Below are positions 13,601 through 21,379 of a DNA stretch of 43,463 nucleotides, one piece after another. Every line of letters starts with the position of its first letter. Position 1 is the stretch's first letter. Origin of the DNA: a virus; IMG/VR virus record IMGVR_UViG_3300032322_001303, positions 1-43,463 of that record; one strand, 5' to 3'. The notes beneath the pieces are model-generated. The model saw only the letters and a list, made by a program, of their open reading frames with translations. It had not been told where the DNA came from and did no database searches. A program made the translations under genes and the position numbers.

Positions 13601-16600
13601 ATCACTTGATATTGGAATTTTAGAACTAACTTTAATGTTATTATAAATTCTACATTCAAATTCAAAAATTACTTGATCTCTATAATCATTTAAATACCCA
13701 TTTTTGTAAGTTCCGTACAATGTTGTTAGTGAACCATCATGTCCTTTTATAAACCATGTAGGATTAATATAAGAGGTATCATATATCACTTCAGGGACAG
13801 TTGCGGGGTAGAATCCTAATTTTGTAGGTGTGTTAGGGACATAACTTCCGTAAGTTTGGTTATATTCATTAACTACAAGTACATCACCAATAACTAAATC
13901 TGTGTATACAGTAAGTAAAGGTTCATCTGAACTTATAATATAGTCTATACCTTTAATTAGTTGACTTTCAACTAAAACTCCTTCAACATTTCTAACAAGA
14001 TAAACTAAAACACTATTGTAGTTTGCTGATGTAAAATCATATATTTTACTTAATGAAAATTCAGACTGATTTACTTCTGCGTTAAAGGTATACCTATTCG
14101 TAATATAAGCACCGCGACTAGGCAACATGTCTGTCCAAAAGAACGAATTACTTTGTGTTTTGTATGAAGTAATTTCATTTATGGCATTATCTAAAATCGT
14201 AGAAGCAATTTGATAACTTTCATATGGAGTTTTGTTAACTACATCAACTAGTAAACTTTTAAATTTTACATATTCGGTTGAACTAAAATTTAACGCATCA
14301 ATTATATTATAATTGGCATTTTTTAAAAGTGCTCCTGCAAAAGACAACGGGGCACTATTTTGAATTATCTTTGTTCCATATCTAACTAAATTTGGTAAAT
14401 CTCTATAATTATTAGAACCAAATATTTGACCTTGTATCTGTTTACTATTAGTGCAAATACTTAGATAGTGATTTTTGATGTCTCCTAAAGCAGCACTCTT
14501 TATTTCTGAATTAAAAATGTTGTTTTCTAAATTTGTAGGAACAGTAAAATATGCACTTTTACTTACTGAATCACTATAAATTAAAATTTGAATTGGTGTC
14601 TCAATGATTGGTACAGCATTTAATGTTACAGTTGTTATATTATTTTCTACTGTATATGTAAAGTCAGTATCAAATAAAACATTATCTCTTACGTACACCT
14701 GTACTACTGGCCAAGCAGTTGATTCAACTGATTTTGCTGGTATATCACATATAAATGTAGGTTCACCATTAATAGGATTATAATTAAACGTAAATGCCTG
14801 ATATTGAAAACTCTCTGATATAGCGGTTTGCCACCCTAATTCTCTTGTATATGTTTCTCTATCAGAGTAGTTGTAAACATATCCTTCATTTACTTTTTGC
14901 GTAGTTGGTATGCCATTTAAAACATAATTAAATTCATCTGTGTTATAAGAAACTGTAAATTGAATGTCACCTATATTATTAACAGAGCTATACTTTAAAG
15001 GAAACCCTAAAACTGGATCGTCATTACCAGTTCCCACTGCATATTGAAATAACGATGAACCAATGAAGCTACTACTATTGTAATAATCCGTATCCCCAAA
15101 ACTTAATCCATTTTTATCAAATATATCAAACAATGGTGGTTGATTAACAGTCGTTTTTAGTTGCCCTGCAATCCAATTTACACCATCAAACCAATAACTA
15201 TTACCTTTTCTATTTTCTCCTAATAGCACCACAGTTTGATCAAGATCAAATATGTCACCATCTGCTAGTTTAGACAAAGTAATTACAGGTGGTGATTGAG
15301 TAATTAAAACGTTACCAGTTGCGTTATCTAATTGAATAAAAGATGATAAATTAGGATCAGTACTTAGACGTATAGAAGTAGTATTAGGTTTGTCATATAC
15401 ATAATATTTTGTAAATGCAGTTAAATTACCTATATCTTCATTAAGTGACACTAAACTACCTACAACAAATTGTGTTGAATCAGTAACTGTAAGCCTGTCA
15501 GTTGACGATGAAGTAGAACTAACTACAGTTGATGTTTGTGTAGCTATTGAAGTGGATACAAAACTAACTCTAAAAATTTTATTTCTTACGTTTACATCAT
15601 TATCGGCACTAAAAACTACTCTACATCCATTGAAAAGACCAAAACTTGATCCGTCAGGATAATACTGTAGTTGACTAGCTACTTGAGTAAATGCGTCTGT
15701 CACAGTAACATCAAAATAATCAACAGGACCTTTGGCTTGAGTGCCTAAATTAAATAACTTTAAGTTAGGATAAAATTCAATAATTGGTCTTTTACCTCTG
15801 GCTTCATTACTATTAATAACATTAAGTAAATTTTGGCTATTCGTATGTTTTATTGTTTCTTGTATAACCTGCGAATGAAACCATCTGTTACCACGTGACC
15901 ATGCATTTAAATTAGTTGCTGCTCTACTAATTGTGATGTAGTCTGGAGTTATGGGTGACTCAACTATGTCTGAATAAGGAGCTATGTCGTAAGGTGAAGC
16001 ATCATATGGTTCATAAACACTTTGAGAATATGATTCAGGAGTTACTAATGAAGAACTAGCTACAAGCTTTATACTTGACCCTACCCCCTCTACATAGTAT
16101 TGATCACTCTTATATTTTTCTGGTATAACATCTCCTGAAAAACTTATTTTAAGGCCGTTTGTGAACTTTACATTGTTAGGTGAGGTGTAAGTAGCTTTTC
16201 CTAAAATATTGGTTTCAACATTAATAAAATTTGCTTCATTATTGTCTATGATTTTTATTACGCCATATTTTTTATTATTTTGACTATCCTGATAATAAAG
16301 CGTATCCAGTGGAGCTGTCACTTCAGGAATTAATTGTATTTCCCCTGTATTCAAACGTACAAATTTTTTAGAAATGTATTCGACCCCTGCTAATACGGTA
16401 ATGTTTGTGTTTTGAGGTATTACATTGGTATACGTTAAATTAATTATTGGATCACCGGGAATGTCAGTTTCTTCGTATTTTATTTTAAAGAAATATTGAT
16501 TTACATTCACGACAGTTGCAGCATCATATCCTTCTGGATTTACTGTATCTTGATCGAATCCTAAATTATCGTAAAAAGTATCAATTGGTACTAGTTGAAG

Positions 16601-17491
16601 TGCAGAAGATCCAAAAAACATTAAAGTTTTATCAAGTAAATTAGTAGCACCGTCTATACTACCAATAGTACTTAATCTCTGTCCATGTATTAATTCAAAT
16701 GGCTGATCACTTACTAAATCTACATTTAAATTTCCTTGATAGTTTTGATTTTGTTGTGCGTCTGATAATGGTACCTGAAAGGTTATTACTCCTTCAGATA
16801 TCCCATTATTTTCTACTCCGTACACATCTCTTGAACTAGTATTTGGTCGATTAATAATTGTTCCGGAAGTTCCTGGAATAGTTTGAATCCAAAATTGTGA
16901 GGTTTGATCTACATTAAAATAGTAAGTACCGCCTCTCAACAACGTGATGGTTGGATTAAATTCTTCAATTTGAAAATTGTCCTGCACAAATGTAAATTCG
17001 TTGACTTGACTTTGTACATCAAAAAATGAAGTAAGATTGACTGGCAATGGCTCAATGTTGACAACATCAGGACCAAAAGGTAACCAATAGTATTGACTAT
17101 AATTTGATAACTTGTCGAGATTTGCAAAACTATCCCAACTGTAAAACTGATTATCAAATAATAACGAATTATTTGTAACTGGGGAGCTTTGTAATCTAAG
17201 AGCATCAATGATTTCAGGATATGTTATAAAATCTATTGCCCTAGATGTGTCACTTTTCTTAAAAACAATAGCAGGTTCTAATTGATAATCGGTGCGTGTT
17301 TTATTAATTTCAGGTATATAATAAGAATTTGGAGTTAACCCATACTCAAATCGTCTACCTATATAACCCTGTAGTTTTTCTAAATCTTGTTGTTGTACTA
17401 GTTGGTCTAGCGTGGCGGATAAGAAGTTATCATTCGGGGTCGTTTTAAATATTTCCGGAAGAAAATCAATTGTTCTAACTTGCGCTACCAT
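1643..17491 (-). CDS. Giant modular tail/baseplate protein (5282 aa)
   Basis: One uninterrupted frame covers more than a third of the window. It starts 14 bases after gp6, the position of gene 7 in T4. The N-terminus (RTIDFLPEIFKTTPNDNFLS, residues 6-25) looks like a baseplate-docking element. Residues about 1380-1560 contain a Trp-rich block (PSWWDSYYGLPPYTKNN). Residues about 2290-2920 carry FG-GAP-like blades (FGTNIS..NGTQLFVSAP, YGNNIAF..NVIIGSP). Residues about 3600-3750 hold RG..GT-type and Gly-Tyr-rich strands. Residues about 4268-4590 form a second propeller-like run (ILYSTTGRDW, LLISYDGFNW, IYWSTNASNW, ILYSGDGLIW, ILRSTNVIDW). Several VxxNGxx..Y.I..N.L.I modules recur. No enzyme motif is seen. 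Comparable giant proteins, some labelled VrlC-like, occur in marine T4-like phages. A gp7 equivalent with added propeller domains is plausible but unproven. Confidence 0.85.
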   Translation of the reverse strand: MVAQVRTIDFLPEIFKTTPNDNFLSATLDQLVQQQDLEKLQGYIGRRFEYGLTPNSYYIPEINKTRTDYQLEPAIVFKKSDTSRAIDFITYPEIIDALRLQSSPVTNNSLLFDNQFYSWDSFANLDKLSNYSQYYWLPFGPDVVNIEPLPVNLTSFFDVQSQVNEFTFVQDNFQIEEFNPTITLLRGGTYYFNVDQTSQFWIQTIPGTSGTIINRPNTSSRDVYGVENNGISEGVITFQVPLSDAQQNQNYQGNLNVDLVSDQPFELIHGQRLSTIGSIDGATNLLDKTLMFFGSSALQLVPIDTFYDNLGFDQDTVNPEGYDAATVVNVNQYFFKIKYEETDIPGDPIINLTYTNVIPQNTNITVLAGVEYISKKFVRLNTGEIQLIPEVTAPLDTLYYQDSQNNKKYGVIKIIDNNEANFINVETNILGKATYTSPNNVKFTNGLKISFSGDVIPEKYKSDQYYVEGVGSSIKLVASSSLVTPESYSQSVYEPYDASPYDIAPYSDIVESPITPDYITISRAATNLNAWSRGNRWFHSQVIQETIKHTNSQNLLNVINSNEARGKRPIIEFYPNLKLFNLGTQAKGPVDYFDVTVTDAFTQVASQLQYYPDGSSFGLFNGCRVVFSADNDVNVRNKIFRVSFVSTSIATQTSTVVSSTSSSTDRLTVTDSTQFVVGSLVSLNEDIGNLTAFTKYYVYDKPNTTSIRLSTDPNLSSFIQLDNATGNVLITQSPPVITLSKLADGDIFDLDQTVVLLGENRKGNSYWFDGVNWIAGQLKTTVNQPPLFDIFDKNGLSFGDTDYYNSSSFIGSSLFQYAVGTGNDDPVLGFPLKYSSVNNIGDIQFTVSYNTDEFNYVLNGIPTTQKVNEGYVYNYSDRETYTRELGWQTAISESFQYQAFTFNYNPINGEPTFICDIPAKSVESTAWPVVQVYVRDNVLFDTDFTYTVENNITTVTLNAVPIIETPIQILIYSDSVSKSAYFTVPTNLENNIFNSEIKSAALGDIKNHYLSICTNSKQIQGQIFGSNNYRDLPNLVRYGTKIIQNSAPLSFAGALLKNANYNIIDALNFSSTEYVKFKSLLVDVVNKTPYESYQIASTILDNAINEITSYKTQSNSFFWTDMLPSRGAYITNRYTFNAEVNQSEFSLSKIYDFTSANYNSVLVYLVRNVEGVLVESQLIKGIDYIISSDEPLLTVYTDLVIGDVLVVNEYNQTYGSYVPNTPTKLGFYPATVPEVIYDTSYINPTWFIKGHDGSLTTLYGTYKNGYLNDYRDQVIFEFECRIYNNIKVSSKIPISSDEVLPGQFRKTNYNYDEIAQLYSLSFLNWVGQNRIDYKSQYYVSTNSYTYNYYQATNRLDNTVVKRGNWKGLYNWFFDTTTPNLTPWEMIGYTNKPSWWDSYYGLPPYTKNNLVLWTDMENGYDYNNGNPVIIESRKRPGLLKVLPVNDLGNLVDPMNSVIGNYDELTFQTPWKVGDWGPAEYSYLKSSSWPFDLVKILALCKPAKFFALGENLDSYKYNTEFNQYLVNDKFRFTSSGSVLYGSGVAQHSYLDWIVDYIQSSGNSGYDILNQYLNNLDVRLVYRLAGFSDKELLKFYVDKGSPNSKNNSLLIPDESYTVLLHENQPFDSIIYSSVIIQKTDTGYQVFGNSQNKIYFKVLAPIINGKYDTITSGSLSVKVSKNFSQRVVVVPYSTEFTTPQALAEFINSYGNYLSSQGLLFDQVENNLILNWNQMIQEVLVWIQAGWETGSILNINPLAKQITINKENSIVQPLTIQDQNYALNQNLIPIQIKDMSIVRDGVEFSAIPIKVDDTISYFNANLSNIEHAIVFDNVTLFNDLIYDPNTGLRQYRMLLKGAKTAIWDGTVDTKGFILNQDNVVEWQANTKYTKGVIVKYKNNYYASNEIIQPSATFQQGLWVKVDYDEIQKGLLPNASSRAYESTLYYDSYKANLENDADLLAFSLIGYRPREYLVAANLDDISQVNLYKTMIVEKGSKQATSAIQNITLQTGVINYTTYENWAINIGLYGGVLDQNYIEFKLEEQKLNGNPAIVSIINGIAEEGSMQEVPLYGLTNYGRVPESINILPLLPSYKMNQLPSAGYVNFEDVVAHSFRVGNLNQNAVSIYDILKNQYIWIADFQGNWKVYATISLNPESPVSIVNVINNLNGTCTVIFDKPHNLSTNDVILILNYSTFVDGFYIIIRTSNATSVIIDLSLPLSLSNVEGSGIVSKLQNQRVNSPKDIGNLNLVDTEFVLSTVWVDENIDGTWAVYRKAINYQGATTFTKPTPTTSFGSSVAYDTKLGYFLADSGAGNVYRYKYESSINFWNLDETITLSSSPTGFGASMDKKQNFLAILKSASTSTAYIYELVQTEKIEAVALQNSFNISGITDKIVMSDDCNYFFVSKSSTRQVFVYRKNTNLTYTSIGYTLTSAIVANGTQFQVSGDRRSLLLEGQMVSFSNTTGTQTYKIITGDYSSSANITTFTIEGNFFSNVASGTTVYRAYYNYTSVATITDAGSATNFGTNISTNYNGTQLFVSAPNQDFSAFTDTGAVYVYNRVRQVFENRFTPIQTIATDFTLAWTPTNSVTVLLNGTVLDNSTYTISTNILTILPQIVLKAGDLIVVESNDFILSQTLVGYSEVTNPRVGILYGKGLSNNNLGNELLIGSPFDIVDATGTEGTVLRYTNAGKKFGIITGTSAYNLLSQINILINGYLVTLPSTGINNAITAINEANIPNVVASKTVDNKLVIQLINQSLNVIEDKLNLTVFAEANFASLGITYYKKTQELHDPNIQNNTQYGTAIKFNESNSVVITAPTSNRYTQTYFDFTDDEDYTNDTIFDNNFTVFVEVLLDSGSAYVYDYLGTYNESIDNIGKFVLGQLVNDTITTVGNAPYYGNNIAFNNYNVIIGSPNYLTGTVNGRVNIFRNTANKPNWSIYRSPTNTVDIEKLHIVSIYNNLNNLTIVNLDYIDPLQGKLLGVVRENLDYISSTDPAGYNSNNNRKVVWGQDYIGKLWFDTSQTKFIDYHQNDTVYNSKYWGTVFPGSAVSVYTWIQSDVLPINYTGAGTVYDIDAYTTLYEVVDGGTVVTRYYYWVKDIGDILREDKKLSDNIISSYIANPITSGVPFLAPLKQNVFALYNAFEFISSNFTSLHLGYKSNGGSDVAHTEFKLIRDGYAEDFLPGLPTLYNNLVRPDGLYQKLLDSFAGVDAQGQSVPNPLLPRLLQTGTSLRPNQSFFYNRLNALENYVQFANRVMLQFPITELKNPSFLSLGGVALTGANAPAFFTITGDNFDTNDYWEYVNWWAEGYSNSTRTDIDVSKYYDLDKLTPYENMIAGVNTNSNGKREVYIYKNSNWERIGLELGTIQIKSSLYDYTINGIGFGDSFFDSEPYDSFPSLETYYIIRGLNEEVFTENLLIYRNQGLILLFNYIITESDEFGNYLPWLNKTSFLDVDHTLRELEQIKNFQRDNEDFLYGYINEVKPYRVKLKDFSLKYTKTNVYDGDITDFDLPAQWNSELQSFVTPELVFSETTAASQYNASDTIWNEPQYNQWFNNYGVKLQGKSNYLIGLLKEYVPVATKIIVVDNAFGYPVTGVIKIDNEYIGYTNVDRDLGVLSGLTRGALDTQVVDHMPGATIYIDLPAVSVLYSGRGYTEPPNIITYVDTSVFPAPKVQASLKAQLSGDEVVNVSVLNAGEGYKVLPELIVEPSIEHYFDTADINYTNFTVNVPFELFETGDLLQYKKGNNTLPILGLIDKQYYYIGLIEYGLQKPEVTLANQNRPTAIAFYISKINAITDTHRLPLIQGRSVSNDHVLTLGARLIPMSSNAPTRQITPVLKFDRTSYRPEVTVWEPNQFYISTYNSIGNDASYASKLATAIPYTSVSGPVSPAGGSDAIFDVYAWIYGNEDEPPNFYSSGNNLGVYTADVNSGGLGYAPNDVITISGNDLGGVAPTNSCTITVLTTTLAGSILTYSVEGVPSTVVTSSLQGATIPISAVTTESGTNNVIVTLNYANSSLSPGYLNKTKLYFYKSARLTTPYIYDDSGSGGAIIWVTSPRIYGKTVLNEYSIDIKDFGNIYSTGDTITIPGTSLGGTSPANDLIITITFALTGAITFYKLTGICSNAYAEYYTVPISPTQVRLYNNSILTDPVKNTMSNPFIFTTGDIGFYPEPFASPAASLVAYNNKLYKCIVSNTDATFDLAKWELLQSDYPYINALDRIVTYYQPTVNMPGKYLPLLMTGLEYPNGTNLGNNFDENIELDVNLQGKPFYPSDIDIKSVVFDGSKYVAVGNTPTYATILYSTTGRDWLFKKISDVPINVTSLIYSGSFYVISAQNDSAPLLISYDGFNWVSVGSYTVYDDAPFDVTGFDTLSVETPNDELYDVVYYNNTYVSVGNNILSSINATAWGTGFSFGSRLPNVLNSVTYVAGSSSLSFEGFIAVGNGTSIIEGENTPSPVFSNQARVIISFNGTTWINTNQTFDSNLNVVFSSPTKIVAAGDNGKIYWSTNASNWTAATILGPAFNQQINHGIYALNTYVLICDNGFILYSGDGLIWNQTARISINNLNEIAFDGTYFIVVGENSTILRSTNVIDWENISFLVADEPEYNIKGETFLSGYGPEEMIPSIVSDNLQLTVKTTPGSLWDPATYENFGFNVLGLTLDLAQTTGFYFGNVSKYPTQIAVYVVSNSNTRATRIYGVNDVPTQTSLTRIQSIDWVNKSVTLTGTLSSTEQIYFEVYDIGGGNQEVKGTSDTTPIKLDTTNNVSYIDTNYPYKDGVYLYPLVYVNGIKQVINVDYKIEPDATNRIKIVFTSVIDNLTEYVSYALFGPASSNYQYCMPETQVFQYTSGPRTFTLTNSMSGANPSNAVVEVNGIRARNTTDYTIVGNTLTILPVIAATTIVSVTSFNDTTNQSFVTQSSTTIRVTPIYYVNTPATPVIITTAINPNFVNTDQVLIDGVKNIPEINNNIFYVRVLPTYVENAVTYYPFELYLDTNLSIPVVGNTYGTYFVNGAGSGGYIWKYSDTIQLTQPSFDVVDVNRLFVHINGTRVTPDNLRINQPNNRLSIMSPIALGETVIVTSYMPSPTPNELWYTLLVNKKGEMTIANSNIQNRTWLVEPLFPTDTTISVKDVSKLVDVTYEQIRVSYNTTTENLYCFLNYNIVDIVLLTVYNFTTGTELAKTSYYLNTVNSTTEVIFTAGVEDNDILEFTLRFGDTVIINGEKITFRGINIEENTITNIVRGAEGTAVLPVHEIYSNVLSLSTKDVLDPFYYDKVWNSDDYSANGDPLQISNSVPANFLKRD

Positions 17492-17505
17492 ATCTTTTTC
17501 TCATT

Positions 17506-20500
17506 TTAAGGTTGTAACTGTTCAGGTGTAATCGCTGAAATTATAACTATATCATTTGATTGCGCACCATTCACGAATATTTCGTAGGGAGCGCATCTTA
17601 TCTCATACAGGTCGCCAAAAGTTAATGCAGGATCTTTAGGAACTAGAATAGCTGAACTAATTAGTCCATTTAAATTAGTATGCAAATAAGCACTTAACTC
17701 ACTGAAGAAGAACGTGTCTCCAAAATCCCAATTATCTATACTGAAATAATCATTCATTGCGGTTAAAACCGCAGAACGAACCTCACTATCACTTGCAGTT
17801 GTCAGGCTAGATTTGATTACTTTAATAGTTGCCTGTAACTGAGGGGCTGCTTTGTCACCAAATAATGGTTTAAATGTAACACTGTTGAATACGACCGTAT
17901 CGCTAAGCATTTTGTAATCATTTACTTTGTTATATTCTTGAGACAATTGCTCAACTGTAGGTTTAGCAGGTTCTGATATTGTTCCTGTAGTGTCTTTTAT
18001 CCAATTAGTATAAGATGTATAATATGCTAAAGTAACAACATATAAATCAATTATGTTTGTTGTGCCTGGATCTATTCTAGTAGTATTATTACTCAAATGA
18101 TTATATTGGAAAAACAAACTTTGTCTGCCTGTTAGAGCAGTGTAGTTAGTTACCTCAGTTAAATTTATAATGTTTAAAGAAGTAGTATCGGATACTGATT
18201 TGTAAAATTTATTTTCACTAAATGCGTAAAACACTTGTCCAACTGGATATTCATACTTAACTACTTCAACATCATTTTTATTAGCATATATGTAGTTTAT
18301 TAAAGTTGGTTCAGTTAATCCGTTTCTCGTAAGGTAGTTTATATCAGTTACAGTTTCAATAAAAACAAAATATGCTGTGTTAGTAGAGTTAAAAGTATAA
18401 CCTGTGATAGTGCTGAAAAAATCTGGATTGTCTATCAATGATGAGTTTTTTGAATCCAAACTACTTACTTCAATTGAATAATCATCTGGATAGCCATCAC
18501 TTTCAACTGTTTGACCAACAACGTTTAAATTAAAATCTTCACCTAAAATAGAAAGTGTGTTTGGTGTTGTGTTGGTTTTTAAAACTTTTACTTTATCGTA
18601 TGCTAGTGTTCCTGTTAATGGATCAAATATTATTTTTTCAGAATCAAAAGTAAATCTAGTGTTTTTTACACTTCCAAAATAATAAGTAATCGCTTTGCTC
18701 GTAATGCGATAAGCCCCGCTACCTAAGCTTTCAAATTTAATAAGTGCGTCAGGTCTGTTGTAATCTCCCAAAAACCATCTATCAACATTAACTGGTAAAC
18801 TGTTTACATAGTACAATGAAAAACTTTGTAGGTTTTCAAAATAATCTAATACAAGTTGCAGTATTGGGGTTGGTAATATGTTGTCAAAAACAGGTATGAT
18901 GGTATCTAAAATTGCACCAGTTGACACGAACTTACTTAGACTTACGGGTCCCAATCCATTATATAGATTACCTTCTCCACCATTAAATCCATCATCAACT
19001 ACGTTTAATACGTTTACCCACATAAAGGTATTATTAATAGACGGGGCTGCGCCTGATACCAATCTGTCGTTTTGGAAATAATAACCAGATGGTGCAACGA
19101 ATTTTAATAATGCGCCTGCAGTACAATACTTCATATTGTATGCATTATAAATTCCTGCAGCTACTGGACCAGCTAAATTCTCAAAATATCCAGTTACTAA
19201 TGTACCATCATAACTTGTCTGATTCCAAGTAGTTACTCCATCACCTGATGCAACATTGATACTATATCTATTGGCGTTTACTACATAATATTGGTATAAA
19301 TTTCTATTAGAAATAATTTCTAAAATTTGATTACTGAATAATCTATTCGCCGACCCTGAGGATTGACTCGTATTAAAATCATAGAACTTATCATTTGCAT
19401 TATAGTATAATGCTCCATCATCGGCAAAACTTGTAGTACTAGAATATTTCCCAGTTGGATCAAGTAAATCAAAATTTCTAGAAATACCAATTGAGCTTCT
19501 ATTCAACGCCTTTGTTTTAATTATAGAACTGTATAATGTGTATGGAAAATTATTATAATCTTCTCCGTTAACCATTCTGTTCTGCGCATAAAAATGCACA
19601 GGAGCTTTGGCTTTAATATCCCCAATTGATTCTCTTGACTGTGCATTGTTGACAGGCTGTGTAAGTTCAACAGTTAATGTTAATGTTTCAATACGGTTAA
19701 ATTTACTTACATAACTGAATGTTAATGTTGTGTTTGTTAGTTCTGCTGGATCAACTGCATATTGTAATCCATTACTTGATCTTACATATGATCTAAATGA
19801 GCCAACTGGAATTTCACTGAAAACGCCATCACCAAATATATAATTTACCTGATCATTAAATCTTGATGTTACAGAGAAAACAGCTTTTCTTGAGTTTTCT
19901 TCACGTAAGTATGTGTTAGCGTACAGATTTTCAACTTGTAACCAGTTTAGTAATTCATTAGTTGTAGGATCTATTTTATATAACCAAGTATCTGTATTGT
20001 TAACACCTTGTATTTCTCCAATAGGAATTACCTGATTTGCGATTTGTTGATTTAGTGTAAAATCAAAATTAATTAACGACCCTTGTTTAAAATATAAGAA
20101 AAATCCAGTGTTTAAACTACCGTAACCTAGTTTATCATTTCTGTAAAGTATGTTAAACGTTCCCTTTGGATTAGGTGGAATTTCGTAAACATAGGTTTCG
20201 TTAAGTGACGTTGCACTTACACACTCAAAATTCATTGTGACGCCACCTACAGTTGCATTAAAAGGTATTACTGGTAGAACAGTGTTTGGTATTCGTAAAG
20301 TGTATTCTTCAGTTTTAATATTTGATATCTCTTGTGTGTTACCAGGTCTACCAATTCGTTGGCTATCAACTAATGTGGCATTGATTACAGAATTAAATTG
20401 TTCTAACCAATTTGGATTCGCTGGATCGTTCCAAAAGATAGGAATGCCTGCAAGCCCTAATCCATTAATATCAATAACATTTTCAGTAGTTGTGATACTA

Positions 20501-20862
20501 GTAATTTTTAAAAAGCCCTGAGCAGCGTTGTTACGCTTAGGATTGTAGTTAACTAGGTTTGCAAGCTTAATAACACTGTCTCTGCGTTCTGCAGTATCAA
20601 TGAAGTTTTCACGTGTGTTTAAGTCATCCCTAAATGCTACAGCCTGACCCATAAAGGCTATAACGTCAAGTAGAGCTATGAATTCACTGCTTTCTACATA
20701 ATCGTTAAAGGTTTCAGGGTAGTAAAGGCGTAAATAATCTATGAAACTTTTTCTTAAAGTTTCATAATCGTAGCTTTGAAAATTTGCTTGACTGTATGTT
20801 TTATAAACGGTTTTCCAGTCATTTACGCCAAAAATTGTAGCCTGTCTTGAACTTGTAGCCAT
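17506..20862 (-). CDS. gp6: Baseplate wedge subunit gp6
   Basis: This 1118-residue protein matches T4 gp6, the wedge protein that forms the continuous inner ring of the baseplate. The diagnostic N-terminus has FGVNDWKTVYKTYSQANFQS, then YDYETLRKSFIDYLRLYYPE and FIALLDVIAFMGQAVAFRDD, followed by LNTRENFIDTAERRDSVIKL. It is longer than T4 gp6 (about 660 residues), the extra length lying in the beta-rich middle. The C-terminal part (AVLTAMNDYFSIDNWDFGDT and following) resembles the dimerisation region of gp6/gpJ-type wedge proteins. It has its own GATAAATA box upstream and is followed closely by the giant gene. The assignment is firm from the N-terminal signature; domain limits are approximate. 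Confidence 0.93.
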   Translation of the reverse strand: MATSSRQATIFGVNDWKTVYKTYSQANFQSYDYETLRKSFIDYLRLYYPETFNDYVESSEFIALLDVIAFMGQAVAFRDDLNTRENFIDTAERRDSVIKLANLVNYNPKRNNAAQGFLKITSITTTENVIDINGLGLAGIPIFWNDPANPNWLEQFNSVINATLVDSQRIGRPGNTQEISNIKTEEYTLRIPNTVLPVIPFNATVGGVTMNFECVSATSLNETYVYEIPPNPKGTFNILYRNDKLGYGSLNTGFFLYFKQGSLINFDFTLNQQIANQVIPIGEIQGVNNTDTWLYKIDPTTNELLNWLQVENLYANTYLREENSRKAVFSVTSRFNDQVNYIFGDGVFSEIPVGSFRSYVRSSNGLQYAVDPAELTNTTLTFSYVSKFNRIETLTLTVELTQPVNNAQSRESIGDIKAKAPVHFYAQNRMVNGEDYNNFPYTLYSSIIKTKALNRSSIGISRNFDLLDPTGKYSSTTSFADDGALYYNANDKFYDFNTSQSSGSANRLFSNQILEIISNRNLYQYYVVNANRYSINVASGDGVTTWNQTSYDGTLVTGYFENLAGPVAAGIYNAYNMKYCTAGALLKFVAPSGYYFQNDRLVSGAAPSINNTFMWVNVLNVVDDGFNGGEGNLYNGLGPVSLSKFVSTGAILDTIIPVFDNILPTPILQLVLDYFENLQSFSLYYVNSLPVNVDRWFLGDYNRPDALIKFESLGSGAYRITSKAITYYFGSVKNTRFTFDSEKIIFDPLTGTLAYDKVKVLKTNTTPNTLSILGEDFNLNVVGQTVESDGYPDDYSIEVSSLDSKNSSLIDNPDFFSTITGYTFNSTNTAYFVFIETVTDINYLTRNGLTEPTLINYIYANKNDVEVVKYEYPVGQVFYAFSENKFYKSVSDTTSLNIINLTEVTNYTALTGRQSLFFQYNHLSNNTTRIDPGTTNIIDLYVVTLAYYTSYTNWIKDTTGTISEPAKPTVEQLSQEYNKVNDYKMLSDTVVFNSVTFKPLFGDKAAPQLQATIKVIKSSLTTASDSEVRSAVLTAMNDYFSIDNWDFGDTFFFSELSAYLHTNLNGLISSAILVPKDPALTFGDLYEIRCAPYEIFVNGAQSNDIVIISAITPEQLQP

Positions 20863-20881
20863 ACTTTTTATCTCTTTTTAA

Positions 20882-20889
20882 TATTTATC
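20882..20889 (-). promoter_or_regulatory. Late-type promoter box GATAAATA before gp6
   Basis: The minus strand reads GATAAATATT in the 48-base gap between gp25 and gp6, about 20 bases before the gp6 ATG. A GAGA-type ribosome site lies between them. It matches the box before the tube-cap-like gene at 28251-28258, including the trailing TT. Confidence 0.6.
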
Positions 20890-20910
20890 TAATCTGAAAA
20901 CGCACTATTT

Positions 20911-21366
20911 TCAACGGTTATTTAATGATACAAGACCGCTACCTCTATCAAAGTTCAATTGAAGCAACTGAACTAGATTAGTAGTTGACACAGCCATTTC
21001 AATTTCTGTTAAAAACCCATTTTCATAGGGGTAAGTAGTGATTTTTCCTAAGATTATTCTAGGATCCAACGCTGCGATTCTGCGTATTTCGTTATCAATT
21101 TGAATTTGAACTTCCGGTATGTTAGGTTCAAATATATAGGTCCAAACTGAAGTGCCATAAGCAGGGTTTCCGACCTTTTGACCCTGCGGTGTGTTTAGTG
21201 CATTCAAAAAATCAACTATTACTAATTGATCATCAAACAGACTAAATTTTTTATTTGGATATAATGGGGTTACAACTGAGCCTGGTCCACCACTTAATCC
21301 CGGAGGAATTACCGACGGCTTTTGCTTGTTTGTAAAAAGTGTACTGAATCCTTTATATATAACCAT
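20911..21366 (-). CDS. gp25: Baseplate wedge subunit gp25 (gpW/gp25 lysozyme-like fold)
   Basis: The 151-residue protein has the gp25 layout. A variable N-terminus is followed by FSLFDDQLVIVDFLNALNTP, QGQKVGNPAYGTSVW, then EPNIPEVQIQIDNEIRRIAA and DPRIILGKITTYPYENGFLT. gp25 joins the sheath-proximal wedge core with gp6 and gp53 and is also conserved in type VI secretion (TssE). It is slightly longer than T4 gp25 (132 residues). A GTGAGA ribosome site precedes the ATG at 21364-21366. It lies between gp5 and gp6, as in cyanophage-type gene order. The fold is lysozyme-like but structural; no catalytic role is implied. Confidence 0.92.
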   Translation of the reverse strand: MVIYKGFSTLFTNKQKPSVIPPGLSGGPGSVVTPLYPNKKFSLFDDQLVIVDFLNALNTPQGQKVGNPAYGTSVWTYIFEPNIPEVQIQIDNEIRRIAALDPRIILGKITTYPYENGFLTEIEMAVSTTNLVQLLQLNFDRGSGLVSLNNR

Positions 21367-21379
21367 TTTGCAATCTCAC

